Shown here one piece after another: positions 1 to 7,849 of a stretch of 12,702 bases of DNA. The notes below the pieces were generated by a model that had not been told where the DNA came from, ran no database searches, and saw only the letters and a program-made list of their open reading frames with translations. Each line of letters starts with the position of its first letter. The first letter of the stretch is position 1. The stretch comes from Flavobacteriaceae bacterium UBA3159. GTDB lineage: Bacteria > Bacteroidota > Bacteroidia > Flavobacteriales > Flavobacteriaceae. The position numbers and the translations under genes are program-made. The DNA is taken from NCBI GenBank assembly GCA_002364535.1, contig DEYL01000058.1, forward strand, positions 1 through 12,702, in the 5' to 3' direction.

Positions 1-1869
1 TATTGGGGAGACCATCAAATTATTTATTTGTTGAAGTTTTTAGAATTTATTGAAAGTTATTATCCTGGCAAATTAGAAAATTACTTTTCAAAAGATTTAT
101 TTGTTTACGCCAATGTACCTTATAAAATTAAAACTTATGAAGAGATTATAAAGGATCCAAAAAATACGATTGAATTTAACCATGAAGCAGAACAAAAGAT
201 TCAAATTAAAAGGGGAGAGATAGGAACTGACGGAGCTTTGTTACGAGAGGCCCATGTTTTTATATATAAGGTTAATTTTATAGAAAAGATTTTAGTAACT
301 GTGTTAGCAAAAGTTTCAAATTTTATACCAGAAGGGGGGATATGGATGAATACCCAACGCCCTGAATGGAATGATGCAAACAATGCTTTAGTCGGAAATG
401 GAGTTTCTATGGTCACTCTTTACTATTTAAGACGCTTTTTGAAATTTTTTGAAGGTATTTTAAGTAAAGTTTCAATTACTGAAGTTGCAATTTCTTCAGA
501 ACTTTTGCTGTTCTTTAATTCGGTTAAATTCACACTTGAGACTAACCAATCACTTTTACAGGGTCCCATTTCTAATATAGATCGAAAGCGAATTTTAGAT
601 GGCTTGGGGACTGCAGCTAGTATTTACAGACATTCTATTTATAACGACAGTTTTTCTGGGGAAAAAGAAACAATCCATCTCGACGTAATTCTCTCTTTTG
701 TGAAAATCGCACTACAATTTCTAGAACATTCAATAGAAGCCAACAAGCGACCTGATGCACTTTACCATTCCTATAACCTTATGACTGTCGAAGTTGATAA
801 CGCAATTTCCATATCCTATTTACCAGAAATGTTAGAAGGTCAAGTCGCTGTTTTAAGCTCTGGTTATTTATCCACCGAAGCTGCTTTAGAAGTGCTGGAC
901 GGGCTCAAGGCCAGTGCCTTATTTCGACCCGACCAATACAGTTACACTTTATATCCAAATAAAGCACTACCAAGATTTATCGACAAAAATACCATATCCG
1001 AAAAACAAATTAAATCTTCAGATTTACTGAAATTATTATTAGAGAATGAGAATAAGCAGATTGTGTCGAAAGATATTGAAGGGCAATATCATTTTAATGG
1101 AAACTTTAAAAATGTAGATTATTTAAGGGACGCCTTGATGAATTTACCATCAGTTTATCAACCTCTTGTTATGAAAGATGCCGAAAATGTCTATGCTATT
1201 TTTGAAGCAATTTTCGACCACAAATCCTTTACGGGTCGCTCTGGAACTTTCTTTGGTTATGAGGGCTTAGGTTCAATCTATTGGCATATGGTATCAAAAC
1301 TATTATTAGCGACACTCGAAGTCACTCAAAAGGCAATTGCTGCAGAAACAGGTTCGCATAATATAGGACGTCTATTCGACCACTATTTTGAAATTAATGC
1401 AGGTATTGGCGCACACAAGTCTCCAGAACTTTATGGAGCTTTTCCAACCGATCCCTATTCACACACACCGGGCGGAAAAGGAGCTCAGCAACCTGGAATG
1501 ACTGGCCAAGTTAAGGAAGATATATTAAGTCGATTTGGAGAATTAGGTTTCTATGTTAAGAATGGTTGTCTTGGATTTTCTCCTGATATTTTAAAGCCTT
1601 CAGAATTTCTTTCTGAAACCCAATCTTTTGATTATTACAATGTAAGAGGAGAAAAACAAAATATATCTATCAGTCCTGGAAGTTTAGTTTTTACAATTTG
1701 TCAGGTACCTGTTGTGTATAAGCTGGGTTCTGAGTTAGGTATTTCTGTAGAATTTACAGATGGAAAAACTAATAATATAAAAGGAAAAGTATTGGATTAT
1801 GAAATAACCCAAACTATTTTCAAAAGATCTGATAAGGTAGAAAAGATCATTGTACATTTAAATAAATAA
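1..1869 (+). CDS. C-terminal part of a large beta-glucan phosphorylase (GH149-like), 5'-truncated by window edge
   Basis: Probably a cytoplasmic inverting phosphorylase that splits beta-1,3-gluco-oligosaccharides with phosphate to give glucose-1-phosphate. The reading frame is open to base 1. The first visible residues, YWGDHQIIYLLKFLE, lie before the TTG at 28, so that TTG is not the true start. YWGDH resembles the sugar-binding DDH segment of the (alpha/alpha)6 barrel in GH94 phosphorylases. About 115 residues later comes TQRPEWNDANNALVG (Asp codon 373-375), matching the GH94 DWND motif that carries the catalytic acid. Further on, HNIGRLFDHYFEINAG and GGKGAQQPGMTGQVKED (bases about 1350-1520) look like the conserved active-site and phosphate-loop region. 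About 622 residues are visible; GH149 enzymes run to roughly 1100, so nearly half is missing. Two bases separate it from the next glycosidase gene. GH149 fits the Bacteroidota setting best; GH161 or a GH94 relative is possible. Confidence 0.72.
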   Translation, partial: YWGDHQIIYLLKFLEFIESYYPGKLENYFSKDLFVYANVPYKIKTYEEIIKDPKNTIEFNHEAEQKIQIKRGEIGTDGALLREAHVFIYKVNFIEKILVTVLAKVSNFIPEGGIWMNTQRPEWNDANNALVGNGVSMVTLYYLRRFLKFFEGILSKVSITEVAISSELLLFFNSVKFTLETNQSLLQGPISNIDRKRILDGLGTAASIYRHSIYNDSFSGEKETIHLDVILSFVKIALQFLEHSIEANKRPDALYHSYNLMTVEVDNAISISYLPEMLEGQVAVLSSGYLSTEAALEVLDGLKASALFRPDQYSYTLYPNKALPRFIDKNTISEKQIKSSDLLKLLLENENKQIVSKDIEGQYHFNGNFKNVDYLRDALMNLPSVYQPLVMKDAENVYAIFEAIFDHKSFTGRSGTFFGYEGLGSIYWHMVSKLLLATLEVTQKAIAAETGSHNIGRLFDHYFEINAGIGAHKSPELYGAFPTDPYSHTPGGKGAQQPGMTGQVKEDILSRFGELGFYVKNGCLGFSPDILKPSEFLSETQSFDYYNVRGEKQNISISPGSLVFTICQVPVVYKLGSELGISVEFTDGKTNNIKGKVLDYEITQTIFKRSDKVEKIIVHLNK

Positions 1870-1871
1870 TT

Positions 1872-2900
1872 TTGAAAACTTTAAATCTCTTAACATTTAT
1901 TTTTTTATCTGCCTGCGCTGCAATTCCATCAACTGATTCCGAAAAGGTGATAACATCTGGGCGCTCAATACTTGTAAATGATGTGCCATATTTTATAAAA
2001 GGTATATGCTACCATCCTGTTCCAAGGGGTGCCACAAAGCGCAATTTTGAGTCGCTAGACCAAGACCTATTACTAATGAAGGAAGCGGGCATAAATACCA
2101 TTCGTTTGTATGAGCCAATTGACGATATTGAAGTTTTAAATAAAATTCACGCAGCAGGTTTAAAATTGATAGTGGGTTTTGGCTACAACCAAAATGGAGT
2201 TTATGACATCGCTTCTGGCAGTTTTATCAATTTCATAAAAAAATACAAAACTCATAAAGCCATTTTATTATGGGAATTGGGAAATGAGTACAATTACCAT
2301 CCCGAATGGTTTGATGGTGACATTCAAAAGTGGTACAATGCCTTAAGCATAGCTATAGATTTAGTTCATAAGGAGGATCCCAACCACCCTGTATCAACGG
2401 CTCATGGCGATGTACCAGATGAAAATGTCCTAGCTTTAAATCCTAATTTAGACCTATGGGGACTCAACGTATACCGTTGGGATAAACCTCAATCTGCTTT
2501 AAAAAGTTGGGAGAAAATAAGTTCCAAGCCTGTTTATCTTTCTGAAGTAGGGGCAGACAGTTATATGAAAATCAGCAAGTCTGGGTTTGAAAAAGGTGAA
2601 AATCAAAAGGCTCAGGCGACCGCAAATGCCAATATCATTGATGCGGTTTTAAGTCACAGTGATCTCACTTCTGGACTTCTTATTTTTTCATTTACAGATG
2701 GTTTGTGGAAAGCTGGAAACCCCGATCAACAAGATATTGGCGGCTGGGCTCCTAATAGCAGTGGTGTTCCCTATGATGGTGCCCCAAACGAAGAGTACTG
2801 GGGAATTGTCGATATTGAAAGAAATAAAAAACAAACTTTTGATGCCATAAAGGAGCGGTTTACTAATTTTTCGATTAACAACAAAAAACTTCAGGAATGA
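1872..2900 (+). CDS. Clan GH-A glycoside hydrolase lipoprotein (possible beta-1,3-glucanase or glucosidase)
   Basis: A 342-residue exported TIM-barrel glycosidase. The N-terminus is a lipoprotein signal ending in LSAC (Cys15), so it is anchored in the envelope. The start is TTG at 1872: no ATG lies between the in-frame stop at 1863 and this signal peptide, and starting later would lose the lipobox. Barrel motifs appear in order: GICYHP (44-49), GINTIRLY (73-80), WELGNEY with probable acid/base Glu139, LWGLNVYRW (195-203), and VYLSEVGAD with probable nucleophile Glu225. These are typical of retaining clan GH-A enzymes. No accessory domain is present. The family is uncertain: it could be GH17-like, a GH2-type barrel lacking the beta-sandwich domains, GH5-like or GH158-like. 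Context with a GH30 and a glucan phosphorylase suggests beta-glucan or laminari-oligosaccharides as substrate. Its stop overlaps the GH30 start by 4 bp (ATGA), implying coupled translation. Confidence 0.82.
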   Translation: MKTLNLLTFIFLSACAAIPSTDSEKVITSGRSILVNDVPYFIKGICYHPVPRGATKRNFESLDQDLLLMKEAGINTIRLYEPIDDIEVLNKIHAAGLKLIVGFGYNQNGVYDIASGSFINFIKKYKTHKAILLWELGNEYNYHPEWFDGDIQKWYNALSIAIDLVHKEDPNHPVSTAHGDVPDENVLALNPNLDLWGLNVYRWDKPQSALKSWEKISSKPVYLSEVGADSYMKISKSGFEKGENQKAQATANANIIDAVLSHSDLTSGLLIFSFTDGLWKAGNPDQQDIGGWAPNSSGVPYDGAPNEEYWGIVDIERNKKQTFDAIKERFTNFSINNKKLQE

Positions 2901-4393
2901 TTGATTACAGATGGATTGGTCCTTTGATATTCTTTTTAGCAAGTCTGCTTATGTCTACGGGATGCAAACAATCTGACCCTACAATCAATGTATATGAAAC
3001 TTCTGAAAGCGGTCACAAATTAACGCTTATTGAGGATGTTGAACCTTTGAAAGTGCGTTCAGAAATTAATTTAAATATAAATCAAAAATTTCAAACGATT
3101 TCAGGTTTTGGAGGTGCATTCACAGAAGCGTCTGCCCATCTTTTGAACCAATTAAGCCCATCCAAAAGAGGCGAAATTTTGAAGGCTTATTTTAGTTCGG
3201 AAGGAGCGGCTTATTCTATGGCGCGAACGCATATGAATTCCTGTGACTTCTCACTAGACCACTATTCTTATTCCCCCTTAGCTGGTGATAAAAATCTGGA
3301 ACATTTTTCTATTGATGAAGACCGCGAAGATTTGATTCCCATGATAAAAGACGCCTTAGAAATTTCTGAGGAGGGCTTTAAAATCTTTGCATCTCCTTGG
3401 ACAGCAGCACCCTGGATGAAGGATAACAATGCATGGGTTGGTGGAAAATTATTACCAGAATACTATGACACTTGGGCTTTGTTCTTCTCTAAATATGCAG
3501 ATGCTTATAGTGATGAGGGCATTGATATTTGGGGTTTTACTGTTGAAAACGAGCCAATGGGCAATGGTAACAACTGGGAAAGCATGCATTTCTCACCTGA
3601 GGAAATGACTGATTTTGTTCAAAACTATCTGGGACCTAAATTAGAAGGTGATGGTAAAGGAGATCTTATAATTCTTGGATATGATCAAAATCGAGCGGAT
3701 ATTAAAGAATGGGTTGATATGATGTACAGAGATGAAGCGAGTTCTAAATATTTTGATGGTACAGCCATACATTGGTATGAAAGTACTTATGACTACTTTC
3801 CAGAGGCTTTACAATACGCACATCAAAAAGCCCCTAATAAATATTTGATTCAAACTGAGGCTTGTGTAGATTCAGAAATTCCAGTTTGGAAAGAGGATGC
3901 TTGGTACTGGAAAAAGGAAGCCACTGATTGGGGCTATGATTGGCGTGAAGCCTCCAAAAAATATTTACATCCAAAATATGCCCCGGCAAATCGCTATGCA
4001 AGAGACATCATTGGGTGCCTCAATAACTGGGTTGACGGCTGGGTAGATTGGAACATGGTTTTGGACCGCAAAGGCGGCCCAAATTGGTTTAAAAATTGGT
4101 GCGTGGCTCCAGTTATTGTAGATCCAGATTCAGATGAAGTATATTATACACCATTGTATTACATCATGGCCCATTTTAGTAAATTTATCAGGCCAGGGGC
4201 TGAGGTCATAGCAGCGGATTCAACAGACATAGATTTGATGGTGACTGCAGCTCATAATCCTGATGGATCTACCGCAGTGGTGGTTTTCAATGAAGGTTTC
4301 ACAGAAAAGACCTATCAATTAAAGGGATTAAAACTAGAAAAGACCATCAATATCAGTCCGCAAGCCATTCAAACAATTTTAATTACCAACTAA
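2897..4393 (+). CDS. GH30 glycoside hydrolase lipoprotein, likely beta-1,6-glucosidase
   Basis: A 498-residue retaining glycosidase of family GH30, probably removing beta-1,6-linked glucose side chains from laminarin-like glucans. The lipoprotein signal ends in STGC (Cys23); the KQSDP that follows is not a clear surface-export signal, so surface or periplasmic exposure is open. GH30 hallmarks: FQTISGFGGAFTEASA (65-80), YSMARTHMNSCDFS (106-119), FASPWTAAPWMK (164-175), FTVENEP with acid/base Glu219, and LIQTEAC with nucleophile Glu321. The segment WVDWNMVLDRKGGPNW (382-397) is typical of glucosylceramidase-like GH30 members. The C-terminal stretch from about 430 (IRPGAEVIAADS, VVVFNEG) forms the beta-sandwich that GH30 packs against the barrel. 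Length is normal for a complete enzyme. The ATG overlaps the preceding stop by 4 bp, and the symporter gene follows after 11 bp. The family call is firm; beta-1,6 specificity is inferred from operon context and characterised marine homologues. Confidence 0.93.
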   Translation: MIDYRWIGPLIFFLASLLMSTGCKQSDPTINVYETSESGHKLTLIEDVEPLKVRSEINLNINQKFQTISGFGGAFTEASAHLLNQLSPSKRGEILKAYFSSEGAAYSMARTHMNSCDFSLDHYSYSPLAGDKNLEHFSIDEDREDLIPMIKDALEISEEGFKIFASPWTAAPWMKDNNAWVGGKLLPEYYDTWALFFSKYADAYSDEGIDIWGFTVENEPMGNGNNWESMHFSPEEMTDFVQNYLGPKLEGDGKGDLIILGYDQNRADIKEWVDMMYRDEASSKYFDGTAIHWYESTYDYFPEALQYAHQKAPNKYLIQTEACVDSEIPVWKEDAWYWKKEATDWGYDWREASKKYLHPKYAPANRYARDIIGCLNNWVDGWVDWNMVLDRKGGPNWFKNWCVAPVIVDPDSDEVYYTPLYYIMAHFSKFIRPGAEVIAADSTDIDLMVTAAHNPDGSTAVVVFNEGFTEKTYQLKGLKLEKTINISPQAIQTILITN

Positions 4394-4404
4394 ACCAATA
4401 TATT

Positions 4405-5823
4405 ATGCAAACATCTAATGCAACAGTAAATAGCGTATCAATGGGCCAAAAAATTGCTTTTGGATTTGGAATGTTGGCCAACCAAATGTTTCCTGCCATC
4501 TTGGGAATCTTTATGGTTGTTCTTATTGAAGACTTGGAGTTTTCTGGCTGGATGTGGTCTTTGATTTTTCTTTTTCCTAGAATTTTTGATGCCATAACTG
4601 ATCCTATTATGGGCTTTATCTCCGATAATACCAAATCTAAATGGGGTCGCCGCCGACAGTATGTCTTTATTGGGGGGCTTGTTATGGGGCTTGCTTACAT
4701 TTTTATGTGGCAACTTTATAAAACAGATGGTGTAGAATATAACTTCTGGTATTTCTTTTTATGGTCTTTGGTTTTTTATTTGGGACTGACCATCTTTAGT
4801 GTTCCTTATGTGGCCATGGGTTACGAAATGAGCGATGATTTTCACGAAAGAACAAACATCATGGCCATCGCCCAATGGATTGGACAGTGGGCTTGGGTCA
4901 TTGCGCCTTTGTTTTGGATTATTATGTATGATCAAGATTGGTTTCCCTCTGCGGATGTTGCTGTAAGAGAATTGGCCATATGGGTTGCAATCCCCTGTAC
5001 GCTTTTTGCTTTGGTGCCTGCTTTTTTTATAAAAAGTAAATCCACATTAAATGAAGACTATGAGCCCTTAAATTTGGCGAATGTTGGGAACAGCTTAAAA
5101 AAAATATTTGAAAGTTTTATTGAAGCGTTTAAAATCAAGGAATTTAGAAAATTATGCGGTGCAACCTTTTTAATATTCAATGCTTTCAACACAGTAGCAG
5201 CACTGACCTTTTTTGTAATTGTCTATAAATTATTTAATGGAGACGCCGGTGCATCTGGTATTTGGGTTTCTATGTTTGGATGTTTGGGTGCTTTAGGCAC
5301 AACATTTATTGTGATTCCAGCGGTGGCTTGGATGTCTAAAAAATTTGGTAAGAAAAAGGCTTTTATGTTGGCACAAACAATTTCATTGGTGGGCTATATA
5401 ATGCTTTATTTTTTATTCATTCCCGGTAAACCATCGCTGTATATTATTGCATTGCCGTTCTTTTCTTTTGGAATTGGGAGTTTGTTTACAATAATGATGT
5501 CAATGACTGCAGATGTTATTGATATTGATGAGTTAAATACAGGAAAAAGAAGAGAAGGAATTTTTGGTGCTATTTATTGGTGGATGGTAAAAGTGGGCTT
5601 TGCCATTGCTGGCGCCCTAAGTGGTACTATCATTACATTTGTTGGTTTTAATCCGGACCTTGCAACGCTAGACCAACAAGCGGCTGTAGATGGGTTGCAT
5701 GCTTTCTTCTGTTTTTTTCCAATGGGAGGAACCATCCTCGCAATGTTTATCATGCGTAATTATAGCATTACTGAAGAGAAGGCTCAAGAAACAAAGGCTG
5801 CATTGACAGAAAAAAGAAAATAA
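4405..5823 (+). CDS. GPH-family (MelB-like) sugar:cation symporter, MFS
   Basis: A 472-residue inner-membrane transporter with about 12 hydrophobic helices, probably importing glucose, gentiobiose or short laminari-oligosaccharides freed by the upstream glycosidases. The glycoside-pentoside-hexuronide family signature is clear: FDAITDPIMGFISDNTKSKW then GRRR (61-84). Asp62 and Asp66 sit where MelB carries its helix-II cation-binding aspartates (alignment by eye). The second-half family motif TADVIDIDELNTGKRREGIF (368-387) precedes helix 11. A charged loop at about 210-250 separates the two six-helix halves, and the C-terminal tail (454-472) is polar and cytoplasmic. The ATG lies 11 bp after the GH30 stop, making it the last gene of the operon. 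Exact substrate cannot be read from sequence. In this operon a symporter feeding a phosphorylase would deliver sugars that are then activated without ATP. Confidence 0.9.
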   Translation: MQTSNATVNSVSMGQKIAFGFGMLANQMFPAILGIFMVVLIEDLEFSGWMWSLIFLFPRIFDAITDPIMGFISDNTKSKWGRRRQYVFIGGLVMGLAYIFMWQLYKTDGVEYNFWYFFLWSLVFYLGLTIFSVPYVAMGYEMSDDFHERTNIMAIAQWIGQWAWVIAPLFWIIMYDQDWFPSADVAVRELAIWVAIPCTLFALVPAFFIKSKSTLNEDYEPLNLANVGNSLKKIFESFIEAFKIKEFRKLCGATFLIFNAFNTVAALTFFVIVYKLFNGDAGASGIWVSMFGCLGALGTTFIVIPAVAWMSKKFGKKKAFMLAQTISLVGYIMLYFLFIPGKPSLYIIALPFFSFGIGSLFTIMMSMTADVIDIDELNTGKRREGIFGAIYWWMVKVGFAIAGALSGTIITFVGFNPDLATLDQQAAVDGLHAFFCFFPMGGTILAMFIMRNYSITEEKAQETKAALTEKRK

Positions 5824-5924
5824 TTAAGAAATCTGCAATTTATTTTCTGAAATTTTGTTCTCATTTCCATGTGGAAGCTGCTATAACGAGATTCATTTTT
5901 GGTTGATAGGGTTGACTTACTAAT

Positions 5925-6749
5925 TTAAAAAATATTTGTAGGGTCTATAAACTCCATATAAATTATAAATCCAGCCATCAAGAAAATAAAATAACCAAAA
6001 ATTTTCCGAAGTTTTAAGTTGTCAAAATAACTTCCAAGGTAATTTCCAAGAAAAACTCCAAAAATAGCCAGGCATGTAAAAGGCAAAAGAAACCCCCAAT
6101 CAATAGTTACAACCAAAGCATCCCCAAGTAAAAATCCGATTAGTGACTTTAAAGTTACGATTGTAAGTGAGGTTCCAATGGCTGTTTTAATATCAATATT
6201 TGCAAAAAGGATCAAGGCAGGAATGATTAAAAACCCACCACCTGCACCCACAAGCCCTGTGATGCTACCAATTAGAATCCCTATAGTAAAAATTAAGGGG
6301 TAGTTATAGGAAACTATTTTTAATTTTCCTTTTTCAATATTTTTTTTTGGCCTTTTAAACATGCTCAAGGCCGCAGGGATCATTACTACTGAAAATCCGC
6401 CCAATATGCCCATGCGTCTACTAATGACAACATCACCTATTGCAAACAATTCCTCCGGTATTATAGGGATTAAAAACAATCTAACAGCTGTAACAGTTAG
6501 GATGGCGGGAAGGCCAAAAATAAGGGCAATTCTAAAATTCACAGTTCCTTTTTGATGCTGTTTAAAACCACCCACCAAGGCGCTGCAACCTACCACAAAT
6601 AACGAATATCCTGTGGCTAATTTTTCGTCAATCATAAATAAATACGTGAAAATAGGAACGGCGAGAATAGACCCTCCGCCTCCAATTAGACCTAAAATAA
6701 TTCCTATTAGTACTGCAAAAAAATAGCCAAACACTTCTATCAAAACCAT
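5925..6749 (-). CDS. TauE/SafE-family membrane permease (putative sulfite/organosulfonate exporter)
   Basis: A 274-residue integral membrane protein with about eight helices and the internal duplication of the TauE/SafE family. The first repeat has the glycine-rich motif GIILGLIGGGGSILAVP (16-32); the second has GSITGLVGAGGGFLIIPAL (161-179). A basic cytoplasmic loop, FKRPKKNIEKGKLK (131-144), joins the halves. Family members move small anions such as sulfite, sulfoacetate or thiosulfate, but most are uncharacterised. No sulfur-metabolism gene (rhodanese, persulfide dioxygenase, sulfurtransferase) lies next to it here, so the substrate stays open. It converges with the sugar symporter gene across 101 bp and diverges from the membrane protein at 6908 across 158 bp. 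The ATG at 6749 gives the hydrophobic N-terminus expected of the family. I found no good promoter box on this strand in the divergent gap. Confidence 0.88.
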   Translation of the reverse strand: MVLIEVFGYFFAVLIGIILGLIGGGGSILAVPIFTYLFMIDEKLATGYSLFVVGCSALVGGFKQHQKGTVNFRIALIFGLPAILTVTAVRLFLIPIIPEELFAIGDVVISRRMGILGGFSVVMIPAALSMFKRPKKNIEKGKLKIVSYNYPLIFTIGILIGSITGLVGAGGGFLIIPALILFANIDIKTAIGTSLTIVTLKSLIGFLLGDALVVTIDWGFLLPFTCLAIFGVFLGNYLGSYFDNLKLRKIFGYFIFLMAGFIIYMEFIDPTNIF

Positions 6750-6869
6750 AATTTTTTATTTCAAAAAACATTAAAAAAATTCTTTTGTTTGAGATCGTTT
6801 TGCAAATTAACAAAAATTGATATTAACATACTTTAACGCTTTGCCAATCTTTTTTTGTAACTTAAAGTG

Positions 6870-6877
6870 TAAATTTG
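6870..6877 (+). promoter_or_regulatory. Possible flavobacterial -7 box upstream of the 6908 gene
   Basis: TAAATTTG matches the Bacteroidota -7 consensus TAnnTTTG exactly and lies 30 bp before the ATG. The -33 element is not well placed: the candidate TTG triplets leave spacers of about 12 or 26 bp instead of the usual 17-23. Such boxes also occur by chance in AT-rich DNA. Confidence 0.4.
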
Positions 6878-6907
6878 CTCTATTAATTGGTACAATAACA
6901 GGCAATT

Positions 6908-7798
6908 ATGACAAAAATACTGGTATTTGATAGGTTTTATGATCTTTTAATTTCTGAAAAAGTAAAACTAAAAATTGAAAAAATAATTCTGATCATAGGT
7001 ATGATCAGTTTTGTTGTTCATCTTGCTCTCATTTATTTGAAACGCTATGGGCTTTTAGATCTATTCGAAACATCTAATTTCTTTGATAATCCCATTGCAG
7101 CCATCTACACACCTTTTTCTTTTATATTAATTTACGAAGTTTACTTGTTAATTTTTTATTTACCAAGATCCATAACTACTTACATTACCAAACAATATGA
7201 AATTATTACGCTTATTGTGATTCGACGGATTTTTAAAGATCTGTCCAATTTAGAATTGTCTTCGAATTGGTTTGAAATTAAAAATGACATTGCTTTCACC
7301 TATGACATTATAACTGCCTTATTGCTGTTTTTTCTAATTTACCTTTTTTCATATTTAAGGGACAATTTGGACCATCTAAATTTAGCAAACCCCCTTGAAA
7401 GTCCACAAATACAACAGTTCATAAAGATTAAAAAAATAATGGCATCTGCCCTCATTCCTATTTTTATAGGAATTGGATTATTTACTTTTGGTGGCTGGGT
7501 TACCTCTTCAGTGCCTTCTAATATTTCGGCAGCCCTGAAAGATGTTAATAGTTTGTTTTTTGACGAATTCTTCGCGGTCCTTATTATTGTAGATGTCTTG
7601 TTGTTGTTGGTTTCTTTTTTCTATACAGATCAGTTTCACAAGGTCATTCGAAACTCTGGGTTTATTATTTCAACCATCCTCATTCGGATGTCTTTTACCG
7701 TTGAAGGTTTTATCAATAACATCCTCATTATCGCTTCCATTGTTTTTGGTTTGGGGATTTTATGGATTCACAACAAGTTTGCGAAAAATCTGCGTTAA
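6908..7798 (+). CDS. Multi-pass membrane protein of unknown function
   Basis: I do not recognise this 296-residue protein. It has no signal peptide and no soluble domain. Hydrophobic stretches suggest about six to seven membrane segments, near residues 25-45, 63-86, 129-150, 177-198, 219-240 and 251-286 (the last possibly two). Between the second and third lies LPRSITTYITKQYEIITLIVIRRIFKDL (split here by LPRS at 85-88 and RRIFKDL at 106-112), a positively charged amphipathic stretch. Charged or polar residues inside hydrophobic segments (Glu77, Asp229, Arg260, Glu266) hint at a transport, channel or sensor role, but no family motif confirms this. It is divergent from the TauE/SafE gene, and a palindromic terminator begins 4 bp after its stop. 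Codon use and base composition look like the neighbours, so I see no sign of recent transfer. Confidence 0.75.
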   Translation: MTKILVFDRFYDLLISEKVKLKIEKIILIIGMISFVVHLALIYLKRYGLLDLFETSNFFDNPIAAIYTPFSFILIYEVYLLIFYLPRSITTYITKQYEIITLIVIRRIFKDLSNLELSSNWFEIKNDIAFTYDIITALLLFFLIYLFSYLRDNLDHLNLANPLESPQIQQFIKIKKIMASALIPIFIGIGLFTFGGWVTSSVPSNISAALKDVNSLFFDEFFAVLIIVDVLLLLVSFFYTDQFHKVIRNSGFIISTILIRMSFTVEGFINNILIIASIVFGLGILWIHNKFAKNLR

Positions 7799-7801
7799 AA
7801 A

Positions 7802-7825
7802 AAATCCAAACCTAGGTTTGGATTT
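7802..7825. terminator. Perfect 24-bp palindrome, bidirectional terminator between convergent genes
   Basis: The arm AAATCCAAACCT is followed immediately by its exact reverse complement, giving a 10-bp stem with a 4-base loop once the centre is opened. On the minus strand the hairpin runs into an uninterrupted T tract (the A run at about 7797-7804 on +), a classic intrinsic terminator for the transcript of the 7850-8314 gene. On the plus strand the downstream run is only ATTTAATAT, so termination of the 6908 gene may be weaker. It sits exactly in the gap between the two convergent stops. Confidence 0.85.
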
Positions 7826-7849
7826 AATATAATCAATTCTAAAAAATAT

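Noticed and set aside
2659..2942. Short frames on both strands overlapping the junction of the GH-A and GH30 genes
   Set aside because: Both are fully overlapped by well-supported glycosidase genes and show no protein-like features of their own.
5824..5924. Possible terminator between the convergent symporter and TauE/SafE genes (TTCC-ATGT-GGAA near 5870)
   Set aside because: The stem is only 4 bp and no T tract follows on either strand; a nearby AATTT/AAATT pairing is purely AT. I could not support a terminator call.
6750..6907. Promoter for the TauE/SafE gene on the minus strand
   Set aside because: The best candidate (reverse complement of CAAATTAA at 6803-6810) mismatches the -7 consensus and has no TTG at the right distance.
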